A stretch of 64,000 nucleotides of DNA from Spirodela intermedia. Lineage: Eukaryota > Streptophyta > Magnoliopsida > Alismatales > Araceae. The stretch spans positions 8,674,327 through 8,738,326 of the forward strand of contig LR746272.1 in the NCBI GenBank assembly GCA_902729315.2. Direction: 5' to 3'. Positions 1-10,694 of this stretch are shown here, in pieces (within the stretch, counting starts at the first letter, position 1; every line of letters begins with the position of its first letter). Both the position numbers and the translations under genes were made by a program. The notes under the pieces were generated by a model that was given only the letters and a program-made list of their open reading frames with translations, was not told the origin of the DNA and did not search any database.

Positions 1-1141
1 AAATATGGCAAGGAACCAATATTGATAATGCAACAGAAAATCAGTTTACGTAATCGTGAAATCGCTAGCTAAATTTCAACAGAAATCAAAAAGCTTCGAA
101 AAAAACTGTAAAATTATGTTTGATGAGAATATTCCATGAAAGGTATATTTCTTCTCGCCAAGACTTATCCACACAGAGACATAAAAGAACTTCCCATAGC
201 TTACATTCAAATCCAAACCGAATATTAAGGAGGCCGAGACTATCCAAACCAACTCTAAATTTCATATGCGAAAACCCCAGTACAATGATGATTTTTACGA
301 GAAACATCAACCTTAACAAAATGCTTACAACATTTGGCCAGTAAAATCACGCAAGGACACTAGGGACTTCAAGCTCTACAAAATCAGCATACACTAAAAC
401 TGACAACAAGGGTAATCAAAGATACAGGAGTTTCCAACAAATAGATGAATACCATTTCAAGCTATTTTTAAGCCTTTACAGACCAAGACATTGTGAACAA
501 TGTTTTCGTATTTAACAAGTGGTTGCCACCAGAGAGAATGATTCAGATTGATAAAACTTCATCCACTAATGACTCAGAAAAATCTCGGTAAATATTGGAA
601 AAGAAAAACTAGATATGTTGTTTAACATAGCTCGGGATGTTTTTCAAGAATATTCGAAAAATAATAATTCAAACACTCCAGACTTAAATCATATACAAAA
701 TGTCACCAATTCACTCTTGACGTTTTAGATGAGACATTATCATTGAAAAAGTATTGCATGAGAGTTCTCAAGAATCTCAACTGATTTACAGCTCATTTAG
801 TGTCAAAAACTGCAATCTATGGAAAAAACTATCATTTGGTGAATTATGAAGAAGTGCATACGATCAGTCAAAACAATGCTCTTAAAGAAAATTTATTGTA
901 CATCCATTTTGTATTTCATTCCCGATTCAATATCCCTACTTTATTTATCCTGTGAACATCATCGCATCCATCACAAAAGTATAATATCTAAGAAGCAAAA
1001 TATTTGACCCAATGGTACTGAAACATAAGACCATCTACATGATGGCACGGGACAGGAAAATATCATACGTAGATTTTAGTTTAGTGCAGACAGTAACATA
1101 CATATGTTCCTTATGCTAGAGAAAATATTAGTAAAGTTCAC

Positions 1142-3855
1142 CATTGTCGAGCCTGGTTGCGATTTTCCAAAGCTTCACTTGCCTTGCCACGTAAAAAGCA
1201 TATTGCAGATATGATCTGCCACGTCCGGAAATATAAAATAACATTAAAGACACGTTTCAAGCAATTATGACGTTAAAATATTAATTACCAAGTATGTAAA
1301 TAAGAGGAAAGAAGACTAAATATTATCATGCTCACTGTAAATTATGAGGGCTCAGAAATATATATAGTAGTACAGAAGAGAACATGACGATTCTGTGACC
1401 GTGAAGGGGCGATGATACAAGTTGGAGAAGCCATTCAATACAATGGCTATATTTACTTATATTTCTGAAACCATTTATACGAGATGCTACCAATATTTCA
1501 ATGTAAATCATGCAGTGGCACATGCAATGATGCGCTGTGGAACATAAGATGGATTCAATAAGCATATAAAACATGAACTTGCATGGCAAATAACGTCTAA
1601 AATTATTTGTACTCACTACCATCACATTTGAGCATGACAAACAGTGGGGATCTCATTAAAGCAATACGAATCAAACAGATAGAAATGAAAGTTTTCTTGT
1701 GGGGATTTAAAAAAGGGACGAGACAGACAACAGTGAAGAATACTGTGCGAGTTTACACAACAATGGAACCTATCAGCAGAAGTGACTTACATTAATTTCA
1801 TGATCTTCTCCATCCTTCTCCAAATACATTGCAGTGCAATCTTTAAGACCATCAATGTTTCCCTGGTCATCTACCTTAGCATCGCCAAGCATTGTTAAAC
1901 ATTGATGCCATTCCTTAAGTTCCTCCTAATGGTAAAACAAGACAGTTTCAGGTGAAATATGCTTCGGATGAATAGAAAAAAGAATGTAACTCATAGGACA
2001 TTAGTATCAAAAGTAAGCAATGTATGTAGATTACTTATGTGGCTTGTTAGGAATGAAATACTTTAACCAAAACTGTAGCTTAATGGAGTCTGCATACCGG
2101 AAAAGATTGATTCCATCACATATGAAAATCGCACAGATTATTTATTATCGCAGTTCGGGCAATACTTCTATGGTGAAAATTATTGTTCATACTTTGGCCT
2201 ATTCCTTCTACAAGCAAAAGGGTGGTTAGTTGCCAATCTTTAAATTCTGTGTCATTCTCCATACATCAATAAATGCATTCCGTGTGCAATTAAATGACTC
2301 TTCAAAATGTAAACATGACCATTAATAGAGTTTAATTCCTCGCCATATCTCCTTTTCTTTCCACTACTCCAACTCCCATGCATGATATAATCCCCTGATT
2401 CTCTCATGTATCCTCACATTCAACTTAAGTCAAACCATATCTCCATCTCCCTTCTTTTGTTATATTACTTTGACTAGTTATTCATGTTACAAAAGTGAAA
2501 CTTTAAGAAGGTATTATTATTAATGCTACTTGCGATCAACAGAAGGAAGAAATTTCGCAGTAGCATACATGACCAGAGAACTATTTTTCTCATGGTAAAT
2601 TATATTTCCTCAGTAGTATCTGTTTACATGACTTGGCCTTTGCTGCTAACCACTCCATTTGTGAAATACACATTCATTTTCCCTTTTATGGCTATTTTCA
2701 AGATTATAAGTAGTTATTAGACTTAAAATTTTAATTTGTCGGAATACATTCGGAACTTACCAGGTTTTATGATATTTTGATCTGTGAAAAAACTGAAAAG
2801 TTGGACTGTTTTCTATATACAGCACATATGGCTCCCATTAAGTAGTTGAGATGACATTTTACCAGTTGCAACAGAATTTCATCCTGCTTCGGAGTGTTCT
2901 CTGCAGAATTCGTTAATTTATTATAGTAAAAGATGGATACATCCAATCTTCTTCTTCGACGTATAAACTCACACAAATCCGCGATACAATGAAAGTAAAT
3001 TTACTCATTCAAAAGTCGAGATTAATTCTGATTAGAATTATTCACATGTCACATAGCTTTAAACTAATAGGAACGCTTGACACAAGAACTGATCGGGAAA
3101 ATTTTCTCAATAATTTCCTATAGATACCAGAGATTAATCTACGAAGCTTTGCCCAGGGGGAGGTAAGACAGCATCATTCTCAGAGTATGGCAAACACTAT
3201 GGAAAACTAGCCCCTGCAATTTCCCCTGAGTAAGAGGATTCACTGGGAAGGGACTAAATTGGTGATTATATGTGCTTGTAAATTGTTATGCGCTCTTCTG
3301 ATACACTTGATTTCAAAATTTATTAGTATGTAGATTAGTATATAACGCGACAAAGAGGTTTTCCCGTTTCGCCTCACAATGTTCGGACACAAGAGAAAGA
3401 CAATTTCCTTTCGAGTCCTTCTAGCTGGAAATGAACTCAAGATTTTGCAGGTATGCTTCTTCCGAAAACATATATAAACAAGCAAACATTATTGGAGGTT
3501 TGATCGAGTGGTTGCTTGCAACGTTCTGTAAAGCGTCACGTTGGAGACGAACCCCAACACAAAGAGAAAGGCGAAAACAGAGGAGCAAAAGGTTGGAAGC
3601 ATCAAGTACCAGGCATTTCGCAGCAAGGTATCGGAAGCGGAGATCGCGGAAGACGATCTGGGAGGAATTGAGGAGGTGGAGGGCTCGGCGATAGTGGCGG
3701 CCCAGGTAGAGCGCCTGCGCCTGCATGTAGATGTCGGCGGGGTCCCCTGTCAGCGCCGCCACCTTGTCCGCGAAGAATATGGCGGAGGAGTAGAGGTGCT
3801 TGCTGACGCAGTCCCTCACCACCCCCCTCAGCTTCTCCACCTCCTCTTCCCTCAT
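1142..3855 (-). CDS. APC6: Anaphase-promoting complex subunit 6 (CDC16), 5' part, runs off the left edge
   Basis: Three exons are visible: 3610-3855, 1791-1925 and 1142-1215. They encode about 151 N-terminal residues. Exon 1 opens MREEEVEKLRGVVRDCVSKH and continues through the YRRALHLLN and RYLAAKCL segments. Exon 2 gives the ELKEWHQCL segment, exon 3 the SAICFLRGKA and NQARQW segments. All match plant CDC16/APC6. Exons 1 and 2 end in phase 0; exon 3 ends in phase 2 with a TG|GTGAAC donor. APC6 is a TPR scaffold subunit of the APC/C ubiquitin ligase, which drives mitotic exit; this part is its N-terminal TPR region. I could not find exon 4 between 1 and 1141, so the rest of the gene lies beyond the window. 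Intron 1 is about 1.7 kb. Identification is firm; downstream structure is unknown. Confidence 0.93.
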
Positions 3856-5448
3856 TCTCCCTCTTCCTCCAATCCGAAGCAGCCTCTCACTCCCAACTCC
3901 ACCCTCTCCCTGCCGCGATAGCGTCTGCCGCAGAAAGGAGGGAAATATGTAGAATTAGGCGGGAATAGTTTGTATTTCTAGGGTTTCGGACGAAACTGGG
4001 CTCCCAACGGCCCACTCAGACCGGGCCTGGGTCTGATAGCTGAGGAAAGGCTAGAAATGCAGGTGCTTGAAGGTGAGGAGAGAGAGAGAGAGAGAGAGAG
4101 AAGAACTGCGGCTCAGGAGCGGCGGTCGTCTCCGTCTCTCCGGCGTTCATCCTCGTTGCGGCTACTTCGTCTCATCATCCTCCAAACCGGACGTCTGTCA
4201 GTCTGATGAGAGAGGGAAATCGGCCTCTTTGTCTGCGTATGAACAGGCAGACGTGAAATAGTCGAACCAGGGACAGGAAGTCATCGAATGATCCGACCTC
4301 TCTCTTCTTGAGATCGATGGCCACTTTAACTCACTCCTGCTCGTCGTTGCTCCCGCTCCAATCAGGTTACTCTTCCTTTCTTTGATAAACCGCGGCAGTT
4401 TGATAATCAGGTCTTCATTCGATTCGATCGAATTTTCTCAGAACACGAACGCAAGTACGGATGAAGAAATGGATTCTGTGATTCACGTTCTCTGCTCAGA
4501 CCACCGAGATTTTTACCAACGGCAGAAACATTTACGAGCCTCCTCATCGAAGCAACAACTGCCTGGGATGATCTAGCGGAAGAATCGCAAGATCTAAGCA
4601 TTTTTCTCCATTGCGGCTCCTGCAAATCAGACCTTCTACTATCCTTCAATTGCCTTAAATGGCCGACAGTTTCGTGCTATACATTTCTGGCCACCGGAGT
4701 AAGCATCATGATTTCATGAACACTTTCCAAGAATCATGAAGTACAGACGGATGTTTGCATAGATGCAGAAGAGGATCAACTAGAGCAAACCGAAATATCA
4801 GAAAAGGGAAGATTATTTCCTTTTTTGCGAGGAATTATCTTCCTCGGAAATTATTTTTTTCTTGTCTACAGGCTGGAGATTGGCTAGAACAGGAGCGGCG
4901 ATTGCATAAAAAAATTTCTCATTTAATTTCACAAGCCTGTCTTATTCATCCCGGTTCTATCCAAGGCCGCAGACAGATATGCTTCAGATCAGCTATTGAC
5001 ATGGAAGGGCACGGTCCGTCTGCAGCTGCTCCAGAAGGCCATGTCGTGCTGGGAGGACTGCGCAGCTCTTCGAGGATGGATGCGAGGAAGACTGATGCGC
5101 CATGAAATGCTGAAGAACTGCGACTGGGATTTTTAAAAAAAGTTCAGGAAGAAGAGCAACACACCCACATGATCGCATGCAGCAGAGGAAAAATGGGGGG
5201 AAAAAATGGGGAAGAAGAAGGTAGTGGAACAACGAGACGACACTGCCGGGTCAACTCAACGGACCTCCCCTCCCCCCACAGAGATCCCATCTATTCTCCA
5301 ACCAGCATTCCGCAGGGCAGCCGGCAAGGCTGAAGGAAGAAGAACCACCGAGCGAGTATGCAGATGGTCAACGCTCTGATTCTTCCTGGTACTCCGCGGC
5401 CGTCATCTGTGCCTCTAATTTCTCGTGTTCCGTCATCCCGTGTTGTGA
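3856..5448. other. Intergenic region with APC6 promoter, a GA tract and weak ORF fragments
   Basis: The left part is the APC6 5' flank. A GA microsatellite lies at about 4078-4101. The right part is probably the 3' flank of the receptor-like protein gene. Apart from the weak plus-strand candidate listed separately, I see no supported gene here. Confidence 0.5.
4317..5136 (+). CDS. Possible small plus-strand gene (fragments only)
   Basis: An ATG at 4317 opens a short Ser/Leu-rich reading frame (MATLTHSCSSLLPLQS) reminiscent of an organelle transit peptide; a GT lies right after it. A strong acceptor (long T tract then CTACAG) ends at about 4871. A frame open from 4936 to a TAA at 5134 encodes peptides such as RLQLLQKAMSCWEDCA. 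I could not join these into one convincing protein and recognise no family. It may be a real short gene divergent from APC6, or chance open frames. Confidence 0.15.
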
Positions 5449-6756
5449 TCAACCACAGACCTTTGACAGACAAACGATGAAGATGATGAGGAAGACCAGA
5501 CAAGAAAGTCCGATGGCCACGCCGAGGACGATCCTGCTCGGCCCGTGGTGCCCGCCGCCGCCGCCCCCGCTCCCCCTGCCGCTGCTGCCGTCGTCGCCGC
5601 TGGTGTAGTCGGAGGAATCCGAAGGCGCCGCCCGGCTGGGCGGCGGCGAGACCGGTAATCCGTGCCGGTCGCAGGGGGCGATCCCCAGTTTGAGCTTGGA
5701 GGAGAGAAGGGTATGGTTGTAGCAGAGGTTGTTGTTGCCCCCCACTCTGAAAACCTCGAGCCTCTTGATGAAGGAAGCATTGAAGGGGAGCACTCCATGG
5801 AAGTTGTTGTCCCCCAGGTTGAGGTACTTGAGGGCCCTCATCTCCGACAAGAACCTGGGCAGGGTGCCGTTAAACTGGTTCGAGCTCAGATCGAGGTGGA
5901 CCAGCGCCGCCATCTCCGACAGCGTCTCCGGAATCGGCCCGGACAGGGAATTGCGGGCGAGAGATGCGTTCTTGAGGGAGACCAAGTTGGCGACGGCGGC
6001 TGGCAAGACCCCAGACAGCGAGTTGGAGCTCAGGTTCAGCAGCTCTAGTGACTGCAGCTGCCCGATGGAGCCATGGACAGGGCCCCTGAGCTGGTTGGCG
6101 GAGAGATCGACGGAGGTGAGGTTGAGTGAGTGCCAGTGGTGGGGGAGGAAGCCAGCGAGGTTGGTCCGGGAGATGGTGAGCCTGCGGAGGTTGTACATCT
6201 GCGAGAGGATGACGGAGGGCCCGCTGGCGGTGATGGTAGCGTCGGTGACGGTGAGATCGGTGAGGTTGGCGAGGCGGCTGAGCCAGACGCCGGTGAGGCG
6301 GCGGAGGGAGGCGGCGCAGGAGAAGGAGCGAAGGGAGGAGGAGAGCTGAGGAGGGAGCTTGAAGAGGGGGACGGGGCAGAAGAGGAAGGAGAGGGAGCGG
6401 AGGCTGGGGGCGAGGGCGCGGAGGGCGGTGGCGGAGATGTCCAGGTCGGAGGAGCAGTTGGCGAGGGTGAGCGCCACCAGTCGCCGGAAAGGGGTGGCGG
6501 AGTCGCAGGCGGTGAAGTTGCGCGGCGGAGGGATGGAGCAGGGGTCACGTGTCGTCGGCAGGTTCATGGACTGGAGGGCGGTGAGCTGCTTCGGGTCCAG
6601 GTCCGACGACGCCGCCGGCGAGGGGATCGGCCGAACCAGCACCACCGGCGGCGGCGCCGCCTCCGGCGAGGGCGCCGGCGGGAGCGCCGCCGCCGCTGCG
6701 CAAGGAAGCAGTACCAACACCACCAGCACCAGAGCTCCCCCTCTAGGTTGCCCCAT
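5449..6756 (-). CDS. LRR receptor-like protein, RLP51/SNC2 type
   Basis: This single-exon gene encodes 435 residues. A Leu/Ala-rich signal peptide (about 1-25) is followed by a Pro-rich stretch and an N-terminal LRR cap with Cys ([16 protein letters not shown]). About nine LRR units follow (for example [40 protein letters not shown]), then a Ser/Gly-rich juxtamembrane spacer. One membrane helix starting IVLGVAIG sits near the C-terminus, with a tail of only a few residues (SKVCG). There is no kinase domain. The GVAIG at the start of the helix is a GxxxG motif, the feature altered in the autoactive Arabidopsis snc2-1D allele. Length and layout fit RLP51/SNC2, a plasma-membrane protein in basal immunity. 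The first ATG in frame is at 6756 (MGQPRG). The family call is firm; orthology to SNC2 is likely but untested. Confidence 0.87.
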   Translation of the reverse strand: MGQPRGGALVLVVLVLLPCAAAAALPPAPSPEAAPPPVVLVRPIPSPAASSDLDPKQLTALQSMNLPTTRDPCSIPPPRNFTACDSATPFRRLVALTLANCSSDLDISATALRALAPSLRSLSFLFCPVPLFKLPPQLSSSLRSFSCAASLRRLTGVWLSRLANLTDLTVTDATITASGPSVILSQMYNLRRLTISRTNLAGFLPHHWHSLNLTSVDLSANQLRGPVHGSIGQLQSLELLNLSSNSLSGVLPAAVANLVSLKNASLARNSLSGPIPETLSEMAALVHLDLSSNQFNGTLPRFLSEMRALKYLNLGDNNFHGVLPFNASFIKRLEVFRVGGNNNLCYNHTLLSSKLKLGIAPCDRHGLPVSPPPSRAAPSDSSDYTSGDDGSSGRGSGGGGGGHHGPSRIVLGVAIGLSCLVFLIIFIVCLSKVCG

Positions 6757-6762
6757 TGATGA

Positions 6763-6768
<6 letters not shown>

Positions 6769-6804
<36 letters not shown>
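6769..6804. repeat. GA microsatellite in the RLP leader
   Basis: An uninterrupted GA run lies 12 bp upstream of the RLP start codon, so it probably falls in the 5' UTR (CU-rich in the mRNA). Such tracts bind GAGA-type BBR/BPC factors in plants; a role here is inference. Confidence 0.9.
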
Positions 6805-6805
<1 letters not shown>

Positions 6806-7775
6806 AGCTGGAAACAACAGAGAGCTGATATTTATCAAGGGTTTTTGGGAGGAAGGGGAAGAGGGAGGGGGTGTTCTTAATTGCTGATACTCAGGCGGTG
6901 GATCAAAGGGACCACATTTGTTCCGGGGCTTCCGGTGGTCGCTATCCTCGCACGCAAGATAGAGGGAGACCCGTGAGTGTGGTGGGGCCCACTTCAGGCT
7001 TCCCCAGCCTCCTCACTTGCACGGGGTTGACCTGGGCCCACCCGACATTTCAGGGGACCACAGACTAACCTACGATGATGATCTAGCGCCGCCCCGGAGA
7101 TTGACCGTTTACGACAGCAGAAGGGGCGCCTTCGGACAAGGAAAAGAGGGATCTTTCCAGCAGGGCAGGCGGTGTGGCACGTGCCACGATGATATACACT
7201 TCAATTGCCCAATTTGGATAAATATAAGGTAATATAAAAAAGGAAATTCTCCTCCTTTTTTTTTGAGTAAGAGAAAGTTCAAAATCAGTGTTAATGTTAA
7301 AAAACAAATGAGGATAGGAAAGTATTGCCACGTGCTCCGGTTTAGCACCCGCGCATTATCTCTGACCTGCTCGCACGTGTGATGTACCGCCGCCCTGTCT
7401 GTTGACTCCCTCACGAGCTCCCAACTAGAGCGAGAGTGTTGTGGACGAGCACGAAGAGAGAATATTCGATTTTTTTACAGTTACCCATCTCCCTTCGTCG
7501 AGGTTCCAGAAGAACCTCCTTCTGCAGATGAACGTCACTTTCGGAGGCCCCGCCACCTTCTGCAGAAAGAGAAAGCGATCCCCTTTGCACAAGTGGCCTC
7601 CCCTCTCTCCTTACTGTCTTCCAGTGACAAAATGGCCCGCCTGAGAAGCCCCGGAGGATGAGAAGATGTGGCGTGCTGTTCATCAGTGATGATTCTGGTG
7701 TGCTGTTACCGCACGCACCCCAGCAATTACAATTTTGTCAGGGTTAATCAGGAGATCACCCAAAAGGCATATTGT
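6805..7775. other. Intergenic region (RLP promoter and PPR 3' flank)
   Basis: The region contains short open frames in several registers but none with recognisable protein character. The part near 6900-7100 carries GGGCCCAC-like promoter motifs. I see no supported gene or RNA. Confidence 0.5.
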
Positions 7776-8978
7776 TCATCGATCGAGATCTCTGATCAGA
7801 ACATCGAAGGAATCAGGAGCTTCGGTCCTCAAAAGCAGGCATTGAAGAATCTCCCTCCAGGTGCCCATCCGAGGAACGAAACCATGGCGGACCATCTGCT
7901 TCAGAACCTCCTCGGCTTCTGCAATGAAGCTCCCTCTGCAGAGGCCCTCGATGAGCGTCTTGTAAGACAAATAACTCGGGCAGTAGCCGTCGGCGAGCAT
8001 CAGGCCCATGAACTCCTTGCCTTCCACGAACCGCCCTGCGTCGATAAACCCATAGAGGAGAGCCTGGTATGTTCCTGAATTCGGGTAGCATCCTTTCAGT
8101 TTCATTTTCTTCAAGAACTCCATCCCTTGGATCACTTTCCCTTCCCTGCAGAGACCGGAGATCAGGATGTTGAATGTCACTGTGTCAGGGTAGCACCCAT
8201 CAGCTTCCATCCTCCTGTACAAGTCAAAGGCATCCGAGACTCTTTCGTTCCTACAGAGAGAATGCATCAGCGTTGAGTATGTCCTAGCGTTGGGCTTGCA
8301 GCCCTGGTTGGGCATTTCTTCGAACAGGGAGAATGCGGCGGCCAGATTTCCACAGCTGCACAGACCCTTGATGAGGATGTTAAAGCAGCAAGTGTCGAGC
8401 TCGACACCCAGTTTGGGGGCGTTCAGATAAACCTCGTGGATGACGTCAAACTGTTTGGCGTTGACCAGCATGTTGAGGACATAGTTGAAGGTCCTGACCG
8501 TCGGCCAACAGTGGAAATCGGGCATCATCATCAGGGTTTTAATGGCCTGCTCGGGATGATTGGCTACATTTCCATAGATTTTGATCAACTGGAAGAAGAA
8601 TTCTTCAGAGACCCTGCATCTCTCGGATTTTATCATCGGCAGCAGATCCTCGATGATGCCAAATTTTCTAGCATGAGAAAGTCTACTGATGAGTAGACTA
8701 TAGAGAGCTTCACTGGGTTTGTAGTCTTTTCTGCTTGAGATCTTTCTGAAGGCATCAACCAGCAAATCAGGGTTCGTGAGCCCCCTGAAGATCTTCAGGA
8801 CCTCGTTAGGTGCAAGCCAATCTTTATGATCCAGTCTTCCCAACCAGTATCGATCACCTTCATGAACAGAGGTGAATTTAGCAGGAGAGGATGCTGATCT
8901 TCTGGCAGTAAGATCAGGCGACGAAGAAGAAATTGCTTGATAAGTCCTTTTCCCAAGAAAGGACCGATTCATCTGCAT
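7776..8978 (-). CDS. P-class pentatricopeptide repeat protein, probably organellar
   Basis: The gene has a 400-residue intronless coding region. The N-terminus (MQMNRSFLGKRTYQ, Ser/Arg-rich, few acids) looks like a mitochondrial presequence. From about residue 85 there are seven to eight PPR units of 35 residues, e.g. CCFNILIKGLCSCGNLAAA, TYSTLMHSLCRNERVSDAF and TFNILISGLCREGKVIQGM, with the i, i+35 spacing of P-type repeats. There is no E, DYW or SMR domain, so RNA editing or cleavage is not suggested; binding and stabilising an organellar transcript is the family role. An AG acceptor sits directly before the ATG, so the 5' UTR is probably spliced. The repeat family is certain; the RNA target is unknown. 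Confidence 0.9.
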   Translation of the reverse strand: MQMNRSFLGKRTYQAISSSSPDLTARRSASSPAKFTSVHEGDRYWLGRLDHKDWLAPNEVLKIFRGLTNPDLLVDAFRKISSRKDYKPSEALYSLLISRLSHARKFGIIEDLLPMIKSERCRVSEEFFFQLIKIYGNVANHPEQAIKTLMMMPDFHCWPTVRTFNYVLNMLVNAKQFDVIHEVYLNAPKLGVELDTCCFNILIKGLCSCGNLAAAFSLFEEMPNQGCKPNARTYSTLMHSLCRNERVSDAFDLYRRMEADGCYPDTVTFNILISGLCREGKVIQGMEFLKKMKLKGCYPNSGTYQALLYGFIDAGRFVEGKEFMGLMLADGYCPSYLSYKTLIEGLCRGSFIAEAEEVLKQMVRHGFVPRMGTWREILQCLLLRTEAPDSFDVLIRDLDR

Positions 8979-9163
8979 CTCCGTAAAAAAAATACACCCA
9001 GTCAGCTATACAAGCAATTCGATCCGAAACAGGAACATACAAAGGATTGATGCGAGCAAATAAAAAAGAAAAGGCTTTTTTGATGGATCAGAACAACGAT
9101 GAGGTGACTGTGGGATGGGGAAAATCTGGCAGGGATCCCCTCCCAAAAGAAGGAAACACATAC

Positions 9164-9490
9164 CCCGATGGGCTTCAAAGAAGAATAGGAGGAACCCGCC
9201 GCTGCCCCCTCGCCAATATCATCCCTAAAAAGTATCCTCGCGTTGGTTACTCTGGACGCCGCCCGATTTTCGCTGTGCTTCCGGGGTCGCCACCCGCCGC
9301 TGCCCAGAGAAGAGAAGATGAGACGGAAGGAAGCTCCGTCAGAAAGAGGATGCCTTCGCCTCTGCTGCCACCACCACCGCTGCGCCAGATGAAGAGAAGA
9401 CGGGAAGCCGGCGGGTTCAGGCCGACGCCATCGTCCCTCGCCCGAAGCTCTGCCGGAAGAAGAGAGGAGGAACGACGCAAGGGAGGCCAC
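9164..9490 (-). other. Probable 5' UTR exon region of the PPR gene
   Basis: A GTATGTG donor lies at 9163 and an AG acceptor ends at 8979, immediately before the PPR ATG. The GC-rich stretch 9164-9490 is open in the frame that would fuse to the PPR protein. It contains no in-frame ATG: its first codon is GTG, and the same frame upstream reaches a stop (about 9593) without an ATG. I therefore read it as untranslated leader with an intron of about 185 bp. Confidence 0.45.
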
Positions 9491-10406
9491 TTGAGCTACT
9501 GTGGCTAGTAGAAAGACCCATCGAGTAATACGGACGTGGACCCAACTGGGTCTCAGGCCCCGCGCCCAGTGACTACACTCAAGCCCATCGCCCTAGTGTG
9601 GATGTTGTGTCTAACGGTTCACTTGACCTCTCCTTCATCCGCTTGTCAATCTAGTGCTGGTAATCGTCTTTTTGGTGGGCTCTGTGCTCCATCTCAAACC
9701 CTAATATGAGCCTTGTGCCCCTGTCAATATCCACTTTTAATGAGGTTATTGATCTAATAATGTTGTCCTATGATCAATAATTTGACTTTATTGGAACGAG
9801 CTCATTAAGTCTTGTGTTGATAATTTAGTGCATTTTTTATGACAATTTCATGAGCAATAGGAACTAGAAATTATCCACAGATCTTTGGGCCTAAAACCAT
9901 CAATGGGCGGCCCATATCTTTCAAACGGGAGTTATTTGGTGTACATTTATCAAACAAGCTCTTATCATTTAGATAAACTAGGATATGTGCTTGATGTTTT
10001 AAATCTTGCATTTTTTTTAATAAAAACATGATTTAGTTTTTTTGTGATTTTTTTTCAGGAATATGTAATTAACTTTGACTCTATTTGGTGAGGAAGATCT
10101 AGATTCAAATCACCCATTATAGACTCGTTCACTAAGAGGCCAAATCATAGTAATAGTAGTAATAATAATATATCATACAAAATAATAAAAATATAAAAAA
10201 ATCAGTCAGCGATATACAGAATGTGACAAAAAAAAAAAAATGTTACAATGGTAGCATATGCTCGTTTGTGATGGTAATATCATCACATTTTTAGCATAAA
10301 AAAAAAGTTTTGTCACCTTAGATAGGATATTAGTGGAAGATACATGGGAACATAGAAATAATGTTTTCTATAATTTAAATTAAATTAAGTTGCAGATCAA
10401 TAAACA
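9491..10406. other. AT-rich intergenic region
   Basis: This is AT-rich DNA with homopolymer runs between the PPR promoter and the tRNA gene. I see no gene or clear repeat structure. Confidence 0.5.
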
Positions 10407-10479
10407 TCCGTTGTAGTCTAGTTGGTTAGGATACTCGGCTCTCACCCGAGAGACCCGGGTTCAAGTCCCGGCAACGGAA
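10407..10479 (+). tRNA. tRNA-Glu (anticodon CTC)
   Basis: The acceptor arms TCCGTTG and CAACGGA pair fully, followed by discriminator A. The D arm contains TAGTCTAGTTGGTTAGGAT (A box). The anticodon stem is CTCGG/CCGAG with loop CTCTCAC, giving anticodon CTC, which decodes GAG. The T arm is CCCGGGTTCAAGTCCCGG (B box). A run of six T shortly after the gene (near 10485) is a Pol III terminator. There is no intron. CCA is not encoded, as expected for a nuclear gene. Confidence 0.97.
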
Positions 10480-10649
10480 AACTATTTTTTGTCACCTGTT
10501 TATCACCACCCACCCCCCCCGTCCAGACATTTTTATGCGCGTATCTCGTTCTAATTTCATTCGAATTAAGACGTATTTAACGCTCAACGTCGCATTCTCA
10601 GGATCATCCTCTTCATTGCTCTGATGTTTTCCACGAAACACACAGAGAG

Positions 10650-10651
<2 letters not shown>

Positions 10652-10683
<32 letters not shown>
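10652..10683. repeat. GA microsatellite in the CESA 3' region
   Basis: A GA run about 12 bp downstream of the cellulose synthase stop codon, so within its 3' UTR (CU-rich in the mRNA). Confidence 0.85.
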
Positions 10684-10686
<3 letters not shown>

Positions 10687-10694
10687 GTAGAAAC

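Noticed and set aside
1-1141. APC6 exon 4
   Set aside because: I searched the minus strand for the expected YKAAIKADP continuation and did not find it, so the next exon is assumed to lie outside the window.
5662-6759. Several long plus-strand frames of 128-209 codons
   Set aside because: They are antisense to the GC-rich LRR gene and are Gly/Glu/Arg low-complexity sequence.
9002-9490. A separate 162-residue protein upstream of the PPR gene
   Set aside because: The frame starts at GTG and has no ATG; splice sites make it a likely untranslated leader exon.
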